Source: an uncultured Coriobacteriaceae bacterium (lineage in GTDB: Bacteria; Actinomycetota; Coriobacteriia; Coriobacteriales; Atopobiaceae). Taken from it: a stretch of DNA of 64,000 bases. Positions within the stretch are counted from its first letter, which is position 1. Every line of letters begins with the position of its first letter. Location of the stretch: positions 62,001 to 126,000 of the forward strand of contig CADALE010000001.1 in NCBI GenBank assembly GCA_902788705.1. Direction: 5' to 3'. Positions 44,198 through 51,688 of this stretch are shown here, one piece after another. The translations under genes and the position numbers were made by a program. The notes below the pieces were generated by a model, which had not been told where the DNA came from, ran no database searches, and saw only the letters and a list, made by a program, of their open reading frames with translations.

Positions 44198-44380
44198 CGG
44201 CATGACTGTCCTGTCATGCCGTCGGTTCACATCTGGGGAATCTGAGAGGCGTCACAGACCGTAGGTCCGTCAACGTTTGGGATGACCACGTCCTGTCATG
44301 TCGCCTCTCCAATCTGGTAAGCCCGGAGACCCTGTACTGTAGGTCTCATCAAGGGGAGCGCCACCACCCGTGGCGCAAGA
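44198..44380 (-). promoter_or_regulatory. Structured leader, possible three-way junction RNA
   Basis: Read on the minus strand: hairpin GCGCCA/TGGCGC, hairpin GAGACC/GGTCTC, then a stem GAGAGGCG/CGCCTCTC (44302-44309 with 44244-44251) enclosing two hairpins, ATGAC-AGGACGTG-GTCAT and GACC-TAC-GGTC, and finally a perfect 9-bp hairpin CGGCATGAC-AGGACA-GTCATGCCG (44198-44221). The 11-nt motif CATGACAGGAC occurs twice. It ends about 155 nt before the start codon at 44041. Possible -10 boxes are TAGAAT (44392-44397) and TATCAT (44383-44388). No known riboswitch class was recognised. Confidence 0.45.
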
Positions 44381-44464
44381 AGATGATACCCATTCTACGG
44401 CGCGAATTGCACGGGATTGCGCAACAACCTGAACGCCATGAGGATATGGGCGGATCCGGGCGGG

Positions 44465-44625
44465 CCCGCTAGGGTACGTCCCGAGACGTACCCTAGCGGG
44501 ACGCCAGCCCGATTTGCGCGGTTCCGAGGGGTTTACGGTACGTCCCGAGCCGTACCCTAGCGGGGCCCCTGCCCGATTTGCGCGGTTCCGAGGGGCTTAT
44601 GGTACGTCCCAAGACGTACCATAAG
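44465..44625. repeat. Array of three GGTACGTCCC palindromes
   Basis: Three hairpins in a row: a perfect 16-bp stem 44465-44480/44485-44500, an imperfect one around GGTACG (44537-44542)/CGTACC (44551-44556), and a perfect 13-bp stem 44596-44608/44613-44625. The first two intervals share the same spacer (GCCCGATTTGCGCGGTTCCG then AGGGG). A related copy is at 8431-8461. It lies in the 700-nt gap between divergent genes. Confidence 0.85.
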
Positions 44626-44759
44626 GCGGGACCCGCATCAGCCCTAAAAGCAGGCTTCCCACGTTGCGCAAGCTGCGGCTTTTGGTCCACTTATGCTGGG
44701 CTGTAACGTTTTGCTCGTGTGGTCTGCCTGTTGGCTGAGCCAGATGGATGGAGAGTGGC

Positions 44760-45905
44760 ATGGTCGTTATCAACTATTGTCCCAACTGCGAGGGGCATCC
44801 CTATACCACCGACTCCAGCGTCACCACGTGCCCCCGTTGCGGCGCCCGCTTGTTGGGCGAGATGGTCTTTGACGCCGACCTGGTAGGTCGCCCCACGCTG
44901 GGTGGCGCCCGTACCCTCTACGCCGGAAGGCGCGACAACGAGGAGAACGTGCGCTCTCGTACCTATGGCGACACAGTCACCCTCCCTAACGACGGCACGT
45001 GGGATGACGAGCCCACCGCCACCGCGCCGGTCGTGGGACGACCGCTCACCCGTTCCAACACGAGCGACCGCCCGGCCGAAGGTACCGTCACGGCAGATCC
45101 CCGGCACGACGTCCCCGCCGTCCCCATCGCGCAGGCCACCCCGGTACAGGCACCCGCGCAGCCCGATCCCGGCACCACCATCCGCGGCAAGGTGTCCAAC
45201 TACTCCAATTCCGAGGTGGAGGCCGGCCTCTACCGGCGATTCTTCGTGCAGCGCCTGGTTGATGCCGTGGTGTATGGCCAGCGCTTCGAGGACCTCGTGC
45301 ACCGCTTCACCGTGCGCGTGCGCGCCGAGGGAGCGCCTGCGAGCACCTACGTCGACGTGCCGGTCAACGTGCACGGCACCATCTCCGGCGGTATGCAGCT
45401 CACCGATAATGCCGACGTGGAAGTGACCGGCCGCTACAAGAACGGCGTGCTGATGGCCCGCCGCATCGCCGTGCTCAACGGCAACACCCGCACCTACGTG
45501 AGGTTCCAGCGCGCCGTCATGCCCATGGTTGTTACGGCCCTGCTCGCGGGCATCGTGGCCTTCCTGGCGTCTGGCGGGCTAGACCTGCTGGCGTACATCG
45601 GCGGCGGCATCGGATCGTTCCTCATCACGTGGCTGGGCGTGTCCGCCATCGTGGGGGTCATCTGGGCGATCATCCTGTCGCACATGGGTACCGTGGCGCA
45701 GATCATGCTGCTGCGGGGCAACTTCCCCCTCATCGCCATCCTGGGCATCGGCCTGCTTATCACGCTGGCCATGACCAACGCGCTTGGCCTTGGTGGCGTT
45801 GCCGTTGCCCTAGGCGACGGCCTGCTTGGCGTGGTCGAGACCATAGCGGCCCCCGCCATCATGCTGGCTGCCATCGTCTACCTTCTGGGACTCATGTTCC
45901 GCTAA
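44760..45905 (+). CDS. Zinc-ribbon membrane protein of unknown function
   Basis: 381 aa. An N-terminal zinc ribbon (CPNCEGHPYTTDSSVTTCPRC, residues ~8-29) is followed by an acidic/Thr-Pro linker, a soluble domain (~145-250, including a nucleic-acid-fold-like stretch VDVPVNVHGTISGGMQLTDNADVEVTGRYKNGVL), and about four membrane spans at the C-terminus (~257-380). It is a multi-domain membrane protein with a cytosolic zinc ribbon, found in Gram-positive genomes without known function. TGGAGAG precedes the ATG at 44760. First gene of the accessory region, ending in a hairpin before the ATPase gene. Confidence 0.7.
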   Translation: MVVINYCPNCEGHPYTTDSSVTTCPRCGARLLGEMVFDADLVGRPTLGGARTLYAGRRDNEENVRSRTYGDTVTLPNDGTWDDEPTATAPVVGRPLTRSNTSDRPAEGTVTADPRHDVPAVPIAQATPVQAPAQPDPGTTIRGKVSNYSNSEVEAGLYRRFFVQRLVDAVVYGQRFEDLVHRFTVRVRAEGAPASTYVDVPVNVHGTISGGMQLTDNADVEVTGRYKNGVLMARRIAVLNGNTRTYVRFQRAVMPMVVTALLAGIVAFLASGGLDLLAYIGGGIGSFLITWLGVSAIVGVIWAIILSHMGTVAQIMLLRGNFPLIAILGIGLLITLAMTNALGLGGVAVALGDGLLGVVETIAAPAIMLAAIVYLLGLMFR

Positions 45906-45917
45906 GCCCCAAGCCTT

Positions 45918-45949
45918 GGCCCCCGGGACGTCCTCCCGGGGGCCTCATT
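45918..45949 (+). terminator. Hairpin terminator between the zinc-ribbon and ATPase genes
   Basis: A perfect 11-bp stem GGCCCCCGGGA/TCCCGGGGGCC (45918-45928/45934-45944) then TCATT. Confidence 0.65.
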
Positions 45950-45977
45950 GCATCGCCCCAACGTCGGAAGGAACGCC

Positions 45978-48644
45978 ATGGACCGAAACGAACTGCAGAT
46001 GTTTGGCAATGGCATCATGCAGGAATACGGCCGCATGCTCACGGAGATGACCCTCGCCGAGACGCCCGCACGCATCGCGCCGCGCCAGGCGCCCTACCAT
46101 TCCTACGTTCAGGTGACGGAGGTGTCGCGCAGGTTTGGCGACGAGGACGCCCGCCCTGTGTGGGAGTCGATGGCCCAGCTCATGCACGGGCTCTCGTCTG
46201 TGGCCATGCCCTTCTCGCTGGTGCTGGCAAGCGACGGGAAGGCGCTTTCCACCTACGTGGGCACCGACCAAGAGCACATGGGCGTGCTCATGGGCATGCT
46301 GCTGGGCGTCTTTCCGCAGATGCGCCTTGCCAGCAACGACCTGGGGCACCCCGTGGTGCGCTCCTACCACGACATCCATGGCGGTAACCTCGCCTCGGGC
46401 GGCTTCGTGCGGGGCAACCCGGTGGGGTATGACGACCCGACAAACCCGTCGCAGGTAGATGCGGTCATCCGAGGCATGGCGGGACGTCCGTGGGTGTACG
46501 CGGTGTTTGCGCAGCCCGAGCCTGTTGCGGCTACGGTGCGTCGCCAGCAGCGCTGGCTTGCTCGTGCGACGGAGTGCAGCGCGCTTGCGCAGGTAACCTT
46601 CACCGACTCGGATAACAGCGAGACCCTCAGCTATCAGCAGCGCTACGTGCAGGCCGAGCAGTACGTGCAGAAGGTGGAGGCCTTCAGCGAGCACTCGTTC
46701 GAGAACGCTGCTTCGGGGGAGTGGTGCGTGGTCTGCAACTATGCTGCCAGCACCACCGAGGACGCGCGCCTGCTGGGCGGCCTGCTTACCGCGGCCTTCT
46801 ACGGCGCGGGCTCCGAGCCCGAGGTGGTGCATGCCGTGGTGCGCCACGACGACGCCCGGGTGCCGCTGGTTGACGGCTGGGAGTTCACGCATGCGGCCTA
46901 TCTGGGAAACGAGGCCTTCCCCCGCTATGCCACGCTGCTCTCCTGTCGCGAGCTGGCGGTGTACGCGTCGCTGCCCGCCACCGACACGGCGGGCCTCGCG
47001 GTGGTTGACGACGTGGCCTTTGACGTGGACCGCGAGGTTTCGGGCGACCTCGTGGTGGGCAGCATCCTTGACGCGGGGCGGCCCACCCAAAACGCCTACG
47101 CGCTGCCCTCCGACGAGCTGAACCGCCATGCCCTGGTGGTGGGCCTTACGGGATCGGGCAAGACCAACACCCTCAAGTGCCTGCTGCACGACCTCGCCAC
47201 CAGGCGGGGCCTGCCCTTCATGGTGGTGGAGCCTGCCAAGAAGGAGTACTGGGAGCTGTGGCGCATGGGCTTCGATGACCTGCAGGTATATAGCGTGGGC
47301 TCCAGCGAGCCCGGCGCGCGCGGCCTGTGCATCAACCCCTTCGAGTGTGCGTCGGTGACCGGCCCCGGCGGGCGCCGGCGCCGTGTGCCCATCCAGACGC
47401 ACATCGACTTCGTATACGCCGCCTTCAAGGCCAGCTTCATCATGTACACGCCGATGCCCTACGTGCTGGAGCGCGCCATCTACGAGATCTACGAGGACTG
47501 CGGCTGGGACGTGCAGGCCGACGTGAACCGCACCGGCCGCGAGGTGTATCCCACCATCGAGGACCTGTACTTCAAGATCCCCGAGGTGGTTGACGTCATG
47601 GGGTACGACCAGAAGATGCGTCGCGACCTCATTGGGTCGCTGCAGGCGCGCATCAACTCGCTGCGCATCGGGTCGAAGGGCGCCACGCTCAACGTGGCGC
47701 GGTCGTTCCCCTTTGACCAGCTGCTTGAGGGCCGCGTGGTGGTGGAGCTGGAGGACATCGGTGACGATGACGCGAAGGCCTTCATCATCAGCCTGCTGCT
47801 GGTGAACCTGCTGGAGGTGCGTCGCCAGCAGGACGACCTGCAGCTGGGCCTGCGCCACGTGATGCTGATCGAGGAGGCGCACCGCCTGCTGAAGAACGTG
47901 CAGGGCGGCACGGGCGAGGATGCCGACCCGCGCGGCGCGGCGGTGGAGTTCTTCTGCAACCTGCTGGCCGAGATGCGCAGCAAGGGGCAGGGCTTCGTGG
48001 TGGCCGACCAGATTCCCTCCAAGCTGGCTCCCGACCTGGTCAAGAACACCAACCTCAAGATCGCGCACCGCATCGTGGCTGTTGACGAGCGCGAGCTGGT
48101 GGGTGGGTCGATGCATATGCGCGACGAGCAGGTGGAGGCGCTGGCGTCGCTGAGGCAGGGTGTGGCTGCCGTGTACTCGGAGGGCGACAACCGACCCAAG
48201 CTGGTGCGGCCGGCATATGCGGGCGAGCTCGTGAGGATTGGACGCGAGTGGGCGGGCCGTGCCGAGGCGCTGGCGGCCACCGCGCACAACGGCGTGCAGG
48301 CTGCGGGCAACCCCGACTATGCGTCGCTCACCGGCACCATGCCCGAGGTGTGCCGTCGCTGCGGGAGGCACTGCGGCAGGAGGCCGGCCGACGTGCTGGT
48401 GCGCCTGCGCGACCCGCGCGCGTTTGACCGGCTGGCCGACCGCCTTGACCCAAGCGTGACGCGGTCGTGCAAGGCCGGGTCCGTGGACAGCGGCGTCAGG
48501 GGCCTGCTGGACGCGCAGGAGCCCGGCTGGGAGACGCGCAGCCCTGCCGACCGCGCCTGCGTGCTGGCCTGCCTGCTGGATCGCTGGCAGCTTCCCAAGC
48601 GCTCCGAGCAGCGGCTCATCAACATCTACATGGAGCTTGGCTAG
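45978..48644 (+). CDS. HerA/DUF87-type ATPase
   Basis: 888 aa. A RecA-fold pumping ATPase: Walker A GLTGSGKT (389-396), VVEPAKKEYWELW right after, Walker B region HVMLIEEAH (E632 E633), and ATP-sensor segment QGFVVADQIPSKL. Residues 1-380 are a long N-terminal part (HAS-barrel-like DFDVDREVSGDLVVGSILDAG just before the ATPase). The last ~100 residues have a CRRCGRHC cluster. HerA-like motors translocate DNA or protein and occur in DNA repair, conjugation and defence modules. CGGAAGGA precedes the ATG at 45978. The toxin-like gene starts 90 nt downstream in the same direction, so the motor may serve it; this is inference. Confidence 0.85.
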   Translation: MDRNELQMFGNGIMQEYGRMLTEMTLAETPARIAPRQAPYHSYVQVTEVSRRFGDEDARPVWESMAQLMHGLSSVAMPFSLVLASDGKALSTYVGTDQEHMGVLMGMLLGVFPQMRLASNDLGHPVVRSYHDIHGGNLASGGFVRGNPVGYDDPTNPSQVDAVIRGMAGRPWVYAVFAQPEPVAATVRRQQRWLARATECSALAQVTFTDSDNSETLSYQQRYVQAEQYVQKVEAFSEHSFENAASGEWCVVCNYAASTTEDARLLGGLLTAAFYGAGSEPEVVHAVVRHDDARVPLVDGWEFTHAAYLGNEAFPRYATLLSCRELAVYASLPATDTAGLAVVDDVAFDVDREVSGDLVVGSILDAGRPTQNAYALPSDELNRHALVVGLTGSGKTNTLKCLLHDLATRRGLPFMVVEPAKKEYWELWRMGFDDLQVYSVGSSEPGARGLCINPFECASVTGPGGRRRRVPIQTHIDFVYAAFKASFIMYTPMPYVLERAIYEIYEDCGWDVQADVNRTGREVYPTIEDLYFKIPEVVDVMGYDQKMRRDLIGSLQARINSLRIGSKGATLNVARSFPFDQLLEGRVVVELEDIGDDDAKAFIISLLLVNLLEVRRQQDDLQLGLRHVMLIEEAHRLLKNVQGGTGEDADPRGAAVEFFCNLLAEMRSKGQGFVVADQIPSKLAPDLVKNTNLKIAHRIVAVDERELVGGSMHMRDEQVEALASLRQGVAAVYSEGDNRPKLVRPAYAGELVRIGREWAGRAEALAATAHNGVQAAGNPDYASLTGTMPEVCRRCGRHCGRRPADVLVRLRDPRAFDRLADRLDPSVTRSCKAGSVDSGVRGLLDAQEPGWETRSPADRACVLACLLDRWQLPKRSEQRLINIYMELG

Positions 48645-48733
48645 GCGTTGTGCAACCTGCGCATAAGCCGAGGCGCGAAACTGGCAGGAACGTAGGAAGC
48701 GCTTTGTGACACTTCCCTGGTAAGGGGGCCCAT

Positions 48734-50005
48734 ATGGATGACGGATACGATTCGGGTGGATACGACTCCGGCAGCACGGACAGCGGCAGCTACGACTCGG
48801 GCAGCACGGACAGTGGCAGCTACGACTCGGGCAGCACGGGCGCCTACGACGCTGGCAGCTACGAATCCAGCAGCTCTGGCTCCTACGACGCTGGCAGCTA
48901 CGAGGGCTCTGGCTCGGAAGCCGAGAGCTACGAAGGCGGCGACGCGAGCCTCGACGCAAGCTCCGAGCTGTACGAGGCGTCCGGCGAGGGCGACAGCTCC
49001 GAGACCGAGCTGTATGACGGTTCGGAGAGGGATGGCGCGTCTGACGAACCTGATACCGAGCTGTATGACGGTGGGGCCGAGGGCGACCTCGAAGGCGATG
49101 CGCCCGACACGTCCGACGCATCCGACACACCTGACACCGAGCTGTACGACGACGCTGACCGCGGCGACTCCGAGGAGACCGAGCTGTACGATGGGCCCGA
49201 GGCGGGCGACGGTCCCGACACCGAGCTGATCGACGATGCCGGGCGTGCGGACGTTACCGAGGGCGACGTGAGCGAGAGCGACGCCCCCAGTGACGACTGG
49301 GATGACATCGACTTCACCACGACGTCCAACACCCCCTACGAGCAGGCCGTCATTGCCGAGATGGGCCAAAACGGCGAGCTGGACATCCCGGAGGAGGACC
49401 CAACCCTGGATGAGCCCGAGTTTGGAACGCCACACCTTCCCACCGAGGCCACGGGCACCTTCGAGGGCGAGCGTGGCAACTCCGCCTTCGTGCCAAGCTC
49501 CGAGGAGGCCCGCGCGGCTATGGCCGAGTACGGCCAGGACTCCGTAGAGTACGTGAACGGCGAGCCCGACTTCTCGCCCTTCACGCAGCACGAGACCCCG
49601 TATGGCGACATGAGCTGCGAGGTGGAGATAGGCCATATGACCACCGACCGTGCCAACCCCAGCTGGGAGTATGGCGACCGGCGTCCCGCCGGCACGTCGC
49701 ATGACCCCAACTACGACCTGGGCAACTTCGCGCAGGCCGACAACGCGTTGGTGGACCGCGCCATCGAGCAGGACCCCGGTCTGGTGGAAGGCAAGTCGCC
49801 CGAGGAGGTGGCCCAGCTCCGCTCCGACATGGCCAGCGAGATCGAGAGCTGGCGCACGTCGAACGGCCTCACGTGGCACGAGACCACCGACGGGACCACC
49901 ATGCAGCTGGTGCCCACGAGCATCCACGATGCCTGCCGCCACAGCGGAGGCGTGAGCACGATGCGCACGGTGCAGGCCTACGGCGACATCCGTCGCCCCG
50001 AGTGA
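48734..50005 (+). CDS. Polymorphic-toxin-like protein with C-terminal HNH/WHE nuclease
   Basis: 423 aa. Residues 1-~65 are Tyr/Asp/Ser/Gly repeats (10-aa unit YDSGSTDSGS); residues 75-170 carry a repeated acidic motif: SELYE (78), TELYD (91, 108, 135, 149) and TELID (163). Residues ~240-423 resemble HNH/Endo VII-type nuclease toxins: GERGNSAFVPS, NGEPDFSPF, the LTWHETTDGTTMQLVP block with W381 H382 E383, and IHDACRHSGG with H398 and H403. Such domains cut DNA and sit at the C-termini of secreted toxins. There is no signal peptide, LXG or WXG100 domain. TAAGGGGG precedes the ATG. The HNH call is from motif recall; the acidic region is unlike known toxin leaders. Confidence 0.78.
   Translation: MDDGYDSGGYDSGSTDSGSYDSGSTDSGSYDSGSTGAYDAGSYESSSSGSYDAGSYEGSGSEAESYEGGDASLDASSELYEASGEGDSSETELYDGSERDGASDEPDTELYDGGAEGDLEGDAPDTSDASDTPDTELYDDADRGDSEETELYDGPEAGDGPDTELIDDAGRADVTEGDVSESDAPSDDWDDIDFTTTSNTPYEQAVIAEMGQNGELDIPEEDPTLDEPEFGTPHLPTEATGTFEGERGNSAFVPSSEEARAAMAEYGQDSVEYVNGEPDFSPFTQHETPYGDMSCEVEIGHMTTDRANPSWEYGDRRPAGTSHDPNYDLGNFAQADNALVDRAIEQDPGLVEGKSPEEVAQLRSDMASEIESWRTSNGLTWHETTDGTTMQLVPTSIHDACRHSGGVSTMRTVQAYGDIRRPE
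48761..48840 (+). repeat. Tandem 30-bp repeat in the toxin gene
   Basis: Units at 48761-48790, 48791-48820 and a partial 48821-48840, differing by a few bases, encode the YDSGSTDSGS repeats. Copy number may vary between strains. Confidence 0.8.
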
Positions 50006-50070
50006 CCCGCCACATGGTGGATGTGCCCCGACCTGATTCGCCACAAGCGAACGACCGCTGAGGGAGACAG

Positions 50071-50754
50071 ATGGACGACTACGAGGGTGATGGCCTCGAC
50101 GAGGGTTTCGATGCCGGAGACGAGCTTTACGACGCCGATGACGAGCTGCTTGATGTGGCTGAGGACGGCGAGGCGTACGGTCTTGCGGAAGGCCCCGATG
50201 CTGAGCTGCTCGAGCCATCTGCCGGTACGGCTCCGGAGGCTGCCGAGGACGAGGAGCTGGTCGACTTCTCGCCACTTGAGGGCAAGGTGCCCGACATCAC
50301 CGAGGCGCAGGAGGCCAAGTACGAGGCCGACCTGCAGGAGCTGCAGAGTCGCCTGCACGAGGTAAACCCCAACTACGATCCCTTCGAGCTGGACGACTAC
50401 CCGTACAACAACAACTGCGGCTCCTGCGCGGCCGCCGTGTGGGACCGTCTTGAGGGGACCGGCGACACGGTGGCGAGCGACCGGACGCTGTCGGTGGCAG
50501 AGATGGAGGCGCACACGGGCCTCAAGCAGGTGGAGGCCACGCCCGAGGAGATCGAGGCGCACGTGAGGAGCCTAGGCCCGGGTGGCCACGTGGTGGTGGG
50601 TGTCGACCGCGCCGTGGGCTCGGGTCACTGGTTCAACGCGTACACCCCAAACGGGCGAGACGTGTACTATGTGGACGGACAGAACGCGACGGTGAGCCCT
50701 TGGCCGCCCACTGACATGGGCGCGGTGGTTCGCTGGGACATGAGCAAGCGATAG
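50071..50754 (+). CDS. Polymorphic-toxin-like protein with papain-fold (deamidase) domain
   Basis: 227 aa. Residues 1-~70 are highly acidic with the same motif type as the preceding protein: DELYD (17), DELLD (24), AELLE (44), EELVD (61). Residues ~105-227 fit the papain-fold toxin family (glutamine-deamidase-like): the nucleophile region NNNCGSCAAAV (C116 or C119), the His in GSGHWFNAY (H186), and VDGQ (D202, Q204). Members modify or cleave host proteins. AGGGAGAC precedes the ATG; the gene starts 65 nt after the nuclease gene. A small immunity-like gene follows at once. Confidence 0.75.
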   Translation: MDDYEGDGLDEGFDAGDELYDADDELLDVAEDGEAYGLAEGPDAELLEPSAGTAPEAAEDEELVDFSPLEGKVPDITEAQEAKYEADLQELQSRLHEVNPNYDPFELDDYPYNNNCGSCAAAVWDRLEGTGDTVASDRTLSVAEMEAHTGLKQVEATPEEIEAHVRSLGPGGHVVVGVDRAVGSGHWFNAYTPNGRDVYYVDGQNATVSPWPPTDMGAVVRWDMSKR

Positions 50755-50763
50755 GGGACGAGC

Positions 50764-50991
50764 ATGGACGAGACGCTGGTTGCGATGGCCGTCGAGGCCT
50801 TGGGCATCAACGAGGACGAGGTCAGGGCCCATGTGCAGGAGCTGCCCGAGGTGGATGGCTTCTACGTGTGGGACCCCGCGCGCGGCGGCCGCTCGATGAT
50901 CGTGAACCGCCAGGGCGAGCGCCTGGTTGCCAAGGGCTTCGTCCCGCTGGAGCGGCACGTCGAGGCGTTCAGGTCGGGCCGCCGCAACTGA
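50764..50991 (+). CDS. Small protein, probable immunity protein (Imm35/YrhB-like)
   Basis: 75 aa. The pattern DGFYVWDPARGGRSMIVNRQGERLVAKGFVPLERHVEAF resembles the compact Imm35/YrhB fold, where a nucleotide- or side-chain-like loop (xIVNRxGE) precedes a final helix. It starts 9 nt after the papain-fold gene with AGGGGACG as ribosome site, the usual place of an immunity gene. The family match is from recall and tentative; the pairing rests on position. Confidence 0.5.
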   Translation: MDETLVAMAVEALGINEDEVRAHVQELPEVDGFYVWDPARGGRSMIVNRQGERLVAKGFVPLERHVEAFRSGRRN

Positions 50992-51021
50992 CTACGTTAC
51001 GCCGTGGACAAAGGAGATCGT

Positions 51022-51672
51022 ATGGCCGAGCGGTTCGTGTACGAGACGTGCGAGGTTGCCCCGTACGTCATGCCAGTCAAGGTTGAGTTCGAGTGGTTCG
51101 GCGGGTTCTCGATCGCCCAAAAGCGGCGCTGCATCCACGCGCTGCACGGTGCCTACCTGAGGCGCAATTCCGACAGGCGGGTGCTGGAGATCTCGACCAA
51201 GGGAGAGGTGGAGCTTGGGAATCGCCTGTCTGCCTTCAGCCTCTCCATGTCGGTCGACGGGCGTGACGTCCCGATGGAGTGCGCCTTTCAGGGCGGGAAG
51301 GTCTTTGAGAACGGTGGGCCCTACGTCGACCTATACGACGCAACGCCGAGAGACGCGAAGCGCGACATGCGCTTACGTGAGAGCGGTCGCCTGACGGGCT
51401 TCTCCTTCCTTGGCCAGATGTGGCCCACCAAGCCAAAGGACGCCTTCTACCGCTGGCTGTACATCCGGGCGCTCATGGCCAACCCGGCCCTGGCCCAGCA
51501 GCTGTGCGCCTACGACGCCTTCACCGACATCGAGTTCAATCCTGCGCGGCAGGTCAACTGCCAAGCCATCGCCGCAGCAACGTACGTCTCGCTGGTGCGC
51601 GCGGGCAGGCTTGACGAGGCCATGGCAAGCCGCGAGGCCTTCCTCTGGACGGTCTATCGCAGCCTGGGGTAG
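51022..51672 (+). CDS. DarT1-associated NADAR-type antitoxin
   Basis: 216 aa. The blocks VEFEWFGGFSIAQKRRCIHALH, LEISTKGEVELGNRLSAFSL, MECAFQGGKVFENGGPYVDLY, FYRWLYIRAL and FTDIEFNPARQVNCQAIAAATYVSL match the NADAR family seen beside DarT1 toxins. NADAR domains (E-x3-Q-x2-K signature, here ECAFQGGK) remove ADP-ribose from guanosine bases. The expected partner, a DarT1 ADP-ribosyltransferase of about 200 aa, is absent on either side. AAAGGAG before the ATG at 51022 favours it over GTG at 51004. It starts 30 nt after the immunity-like gene, so it belongs to the same unit. Confidence 0.65.
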   Translation: MAERFVYETCEVAPYVMPVKVEFEWFGGFSIAQKRRCIHALHGAYLRRNSDRRVLEISTKGEVELGNRLSAFSLSMSVDGRDVPMECAFQGGKVFENGGPYVDLYDATPRDAKRDMRLRESGRLTGFSFLGQMWPTKPKDAFYRWLYIRALMANPALAQQLCAYDAFTDIEFNPARQVNCQAIAAATYVSLVRAGRLDEAMASREAFLWTVYRSLG

Positions 51673-51688
51673 GGGCGCTCGCCTGGCA

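Noticed and set aside
44465..44625. Possible CRISPR array
   Set aside because: Repeats are palindromes of differing arm sequence and the spacers are repeats of each other, not unique; no cas gene is present.
45945..49130. A 1061-codon open frame on the minus strand
   Set aside because: It lies opposite the HerA-like and toxin genes, is rich in Arg, His and Pro, has no recognisable domain and is a typical antisense shadow in GC-rich DNA.
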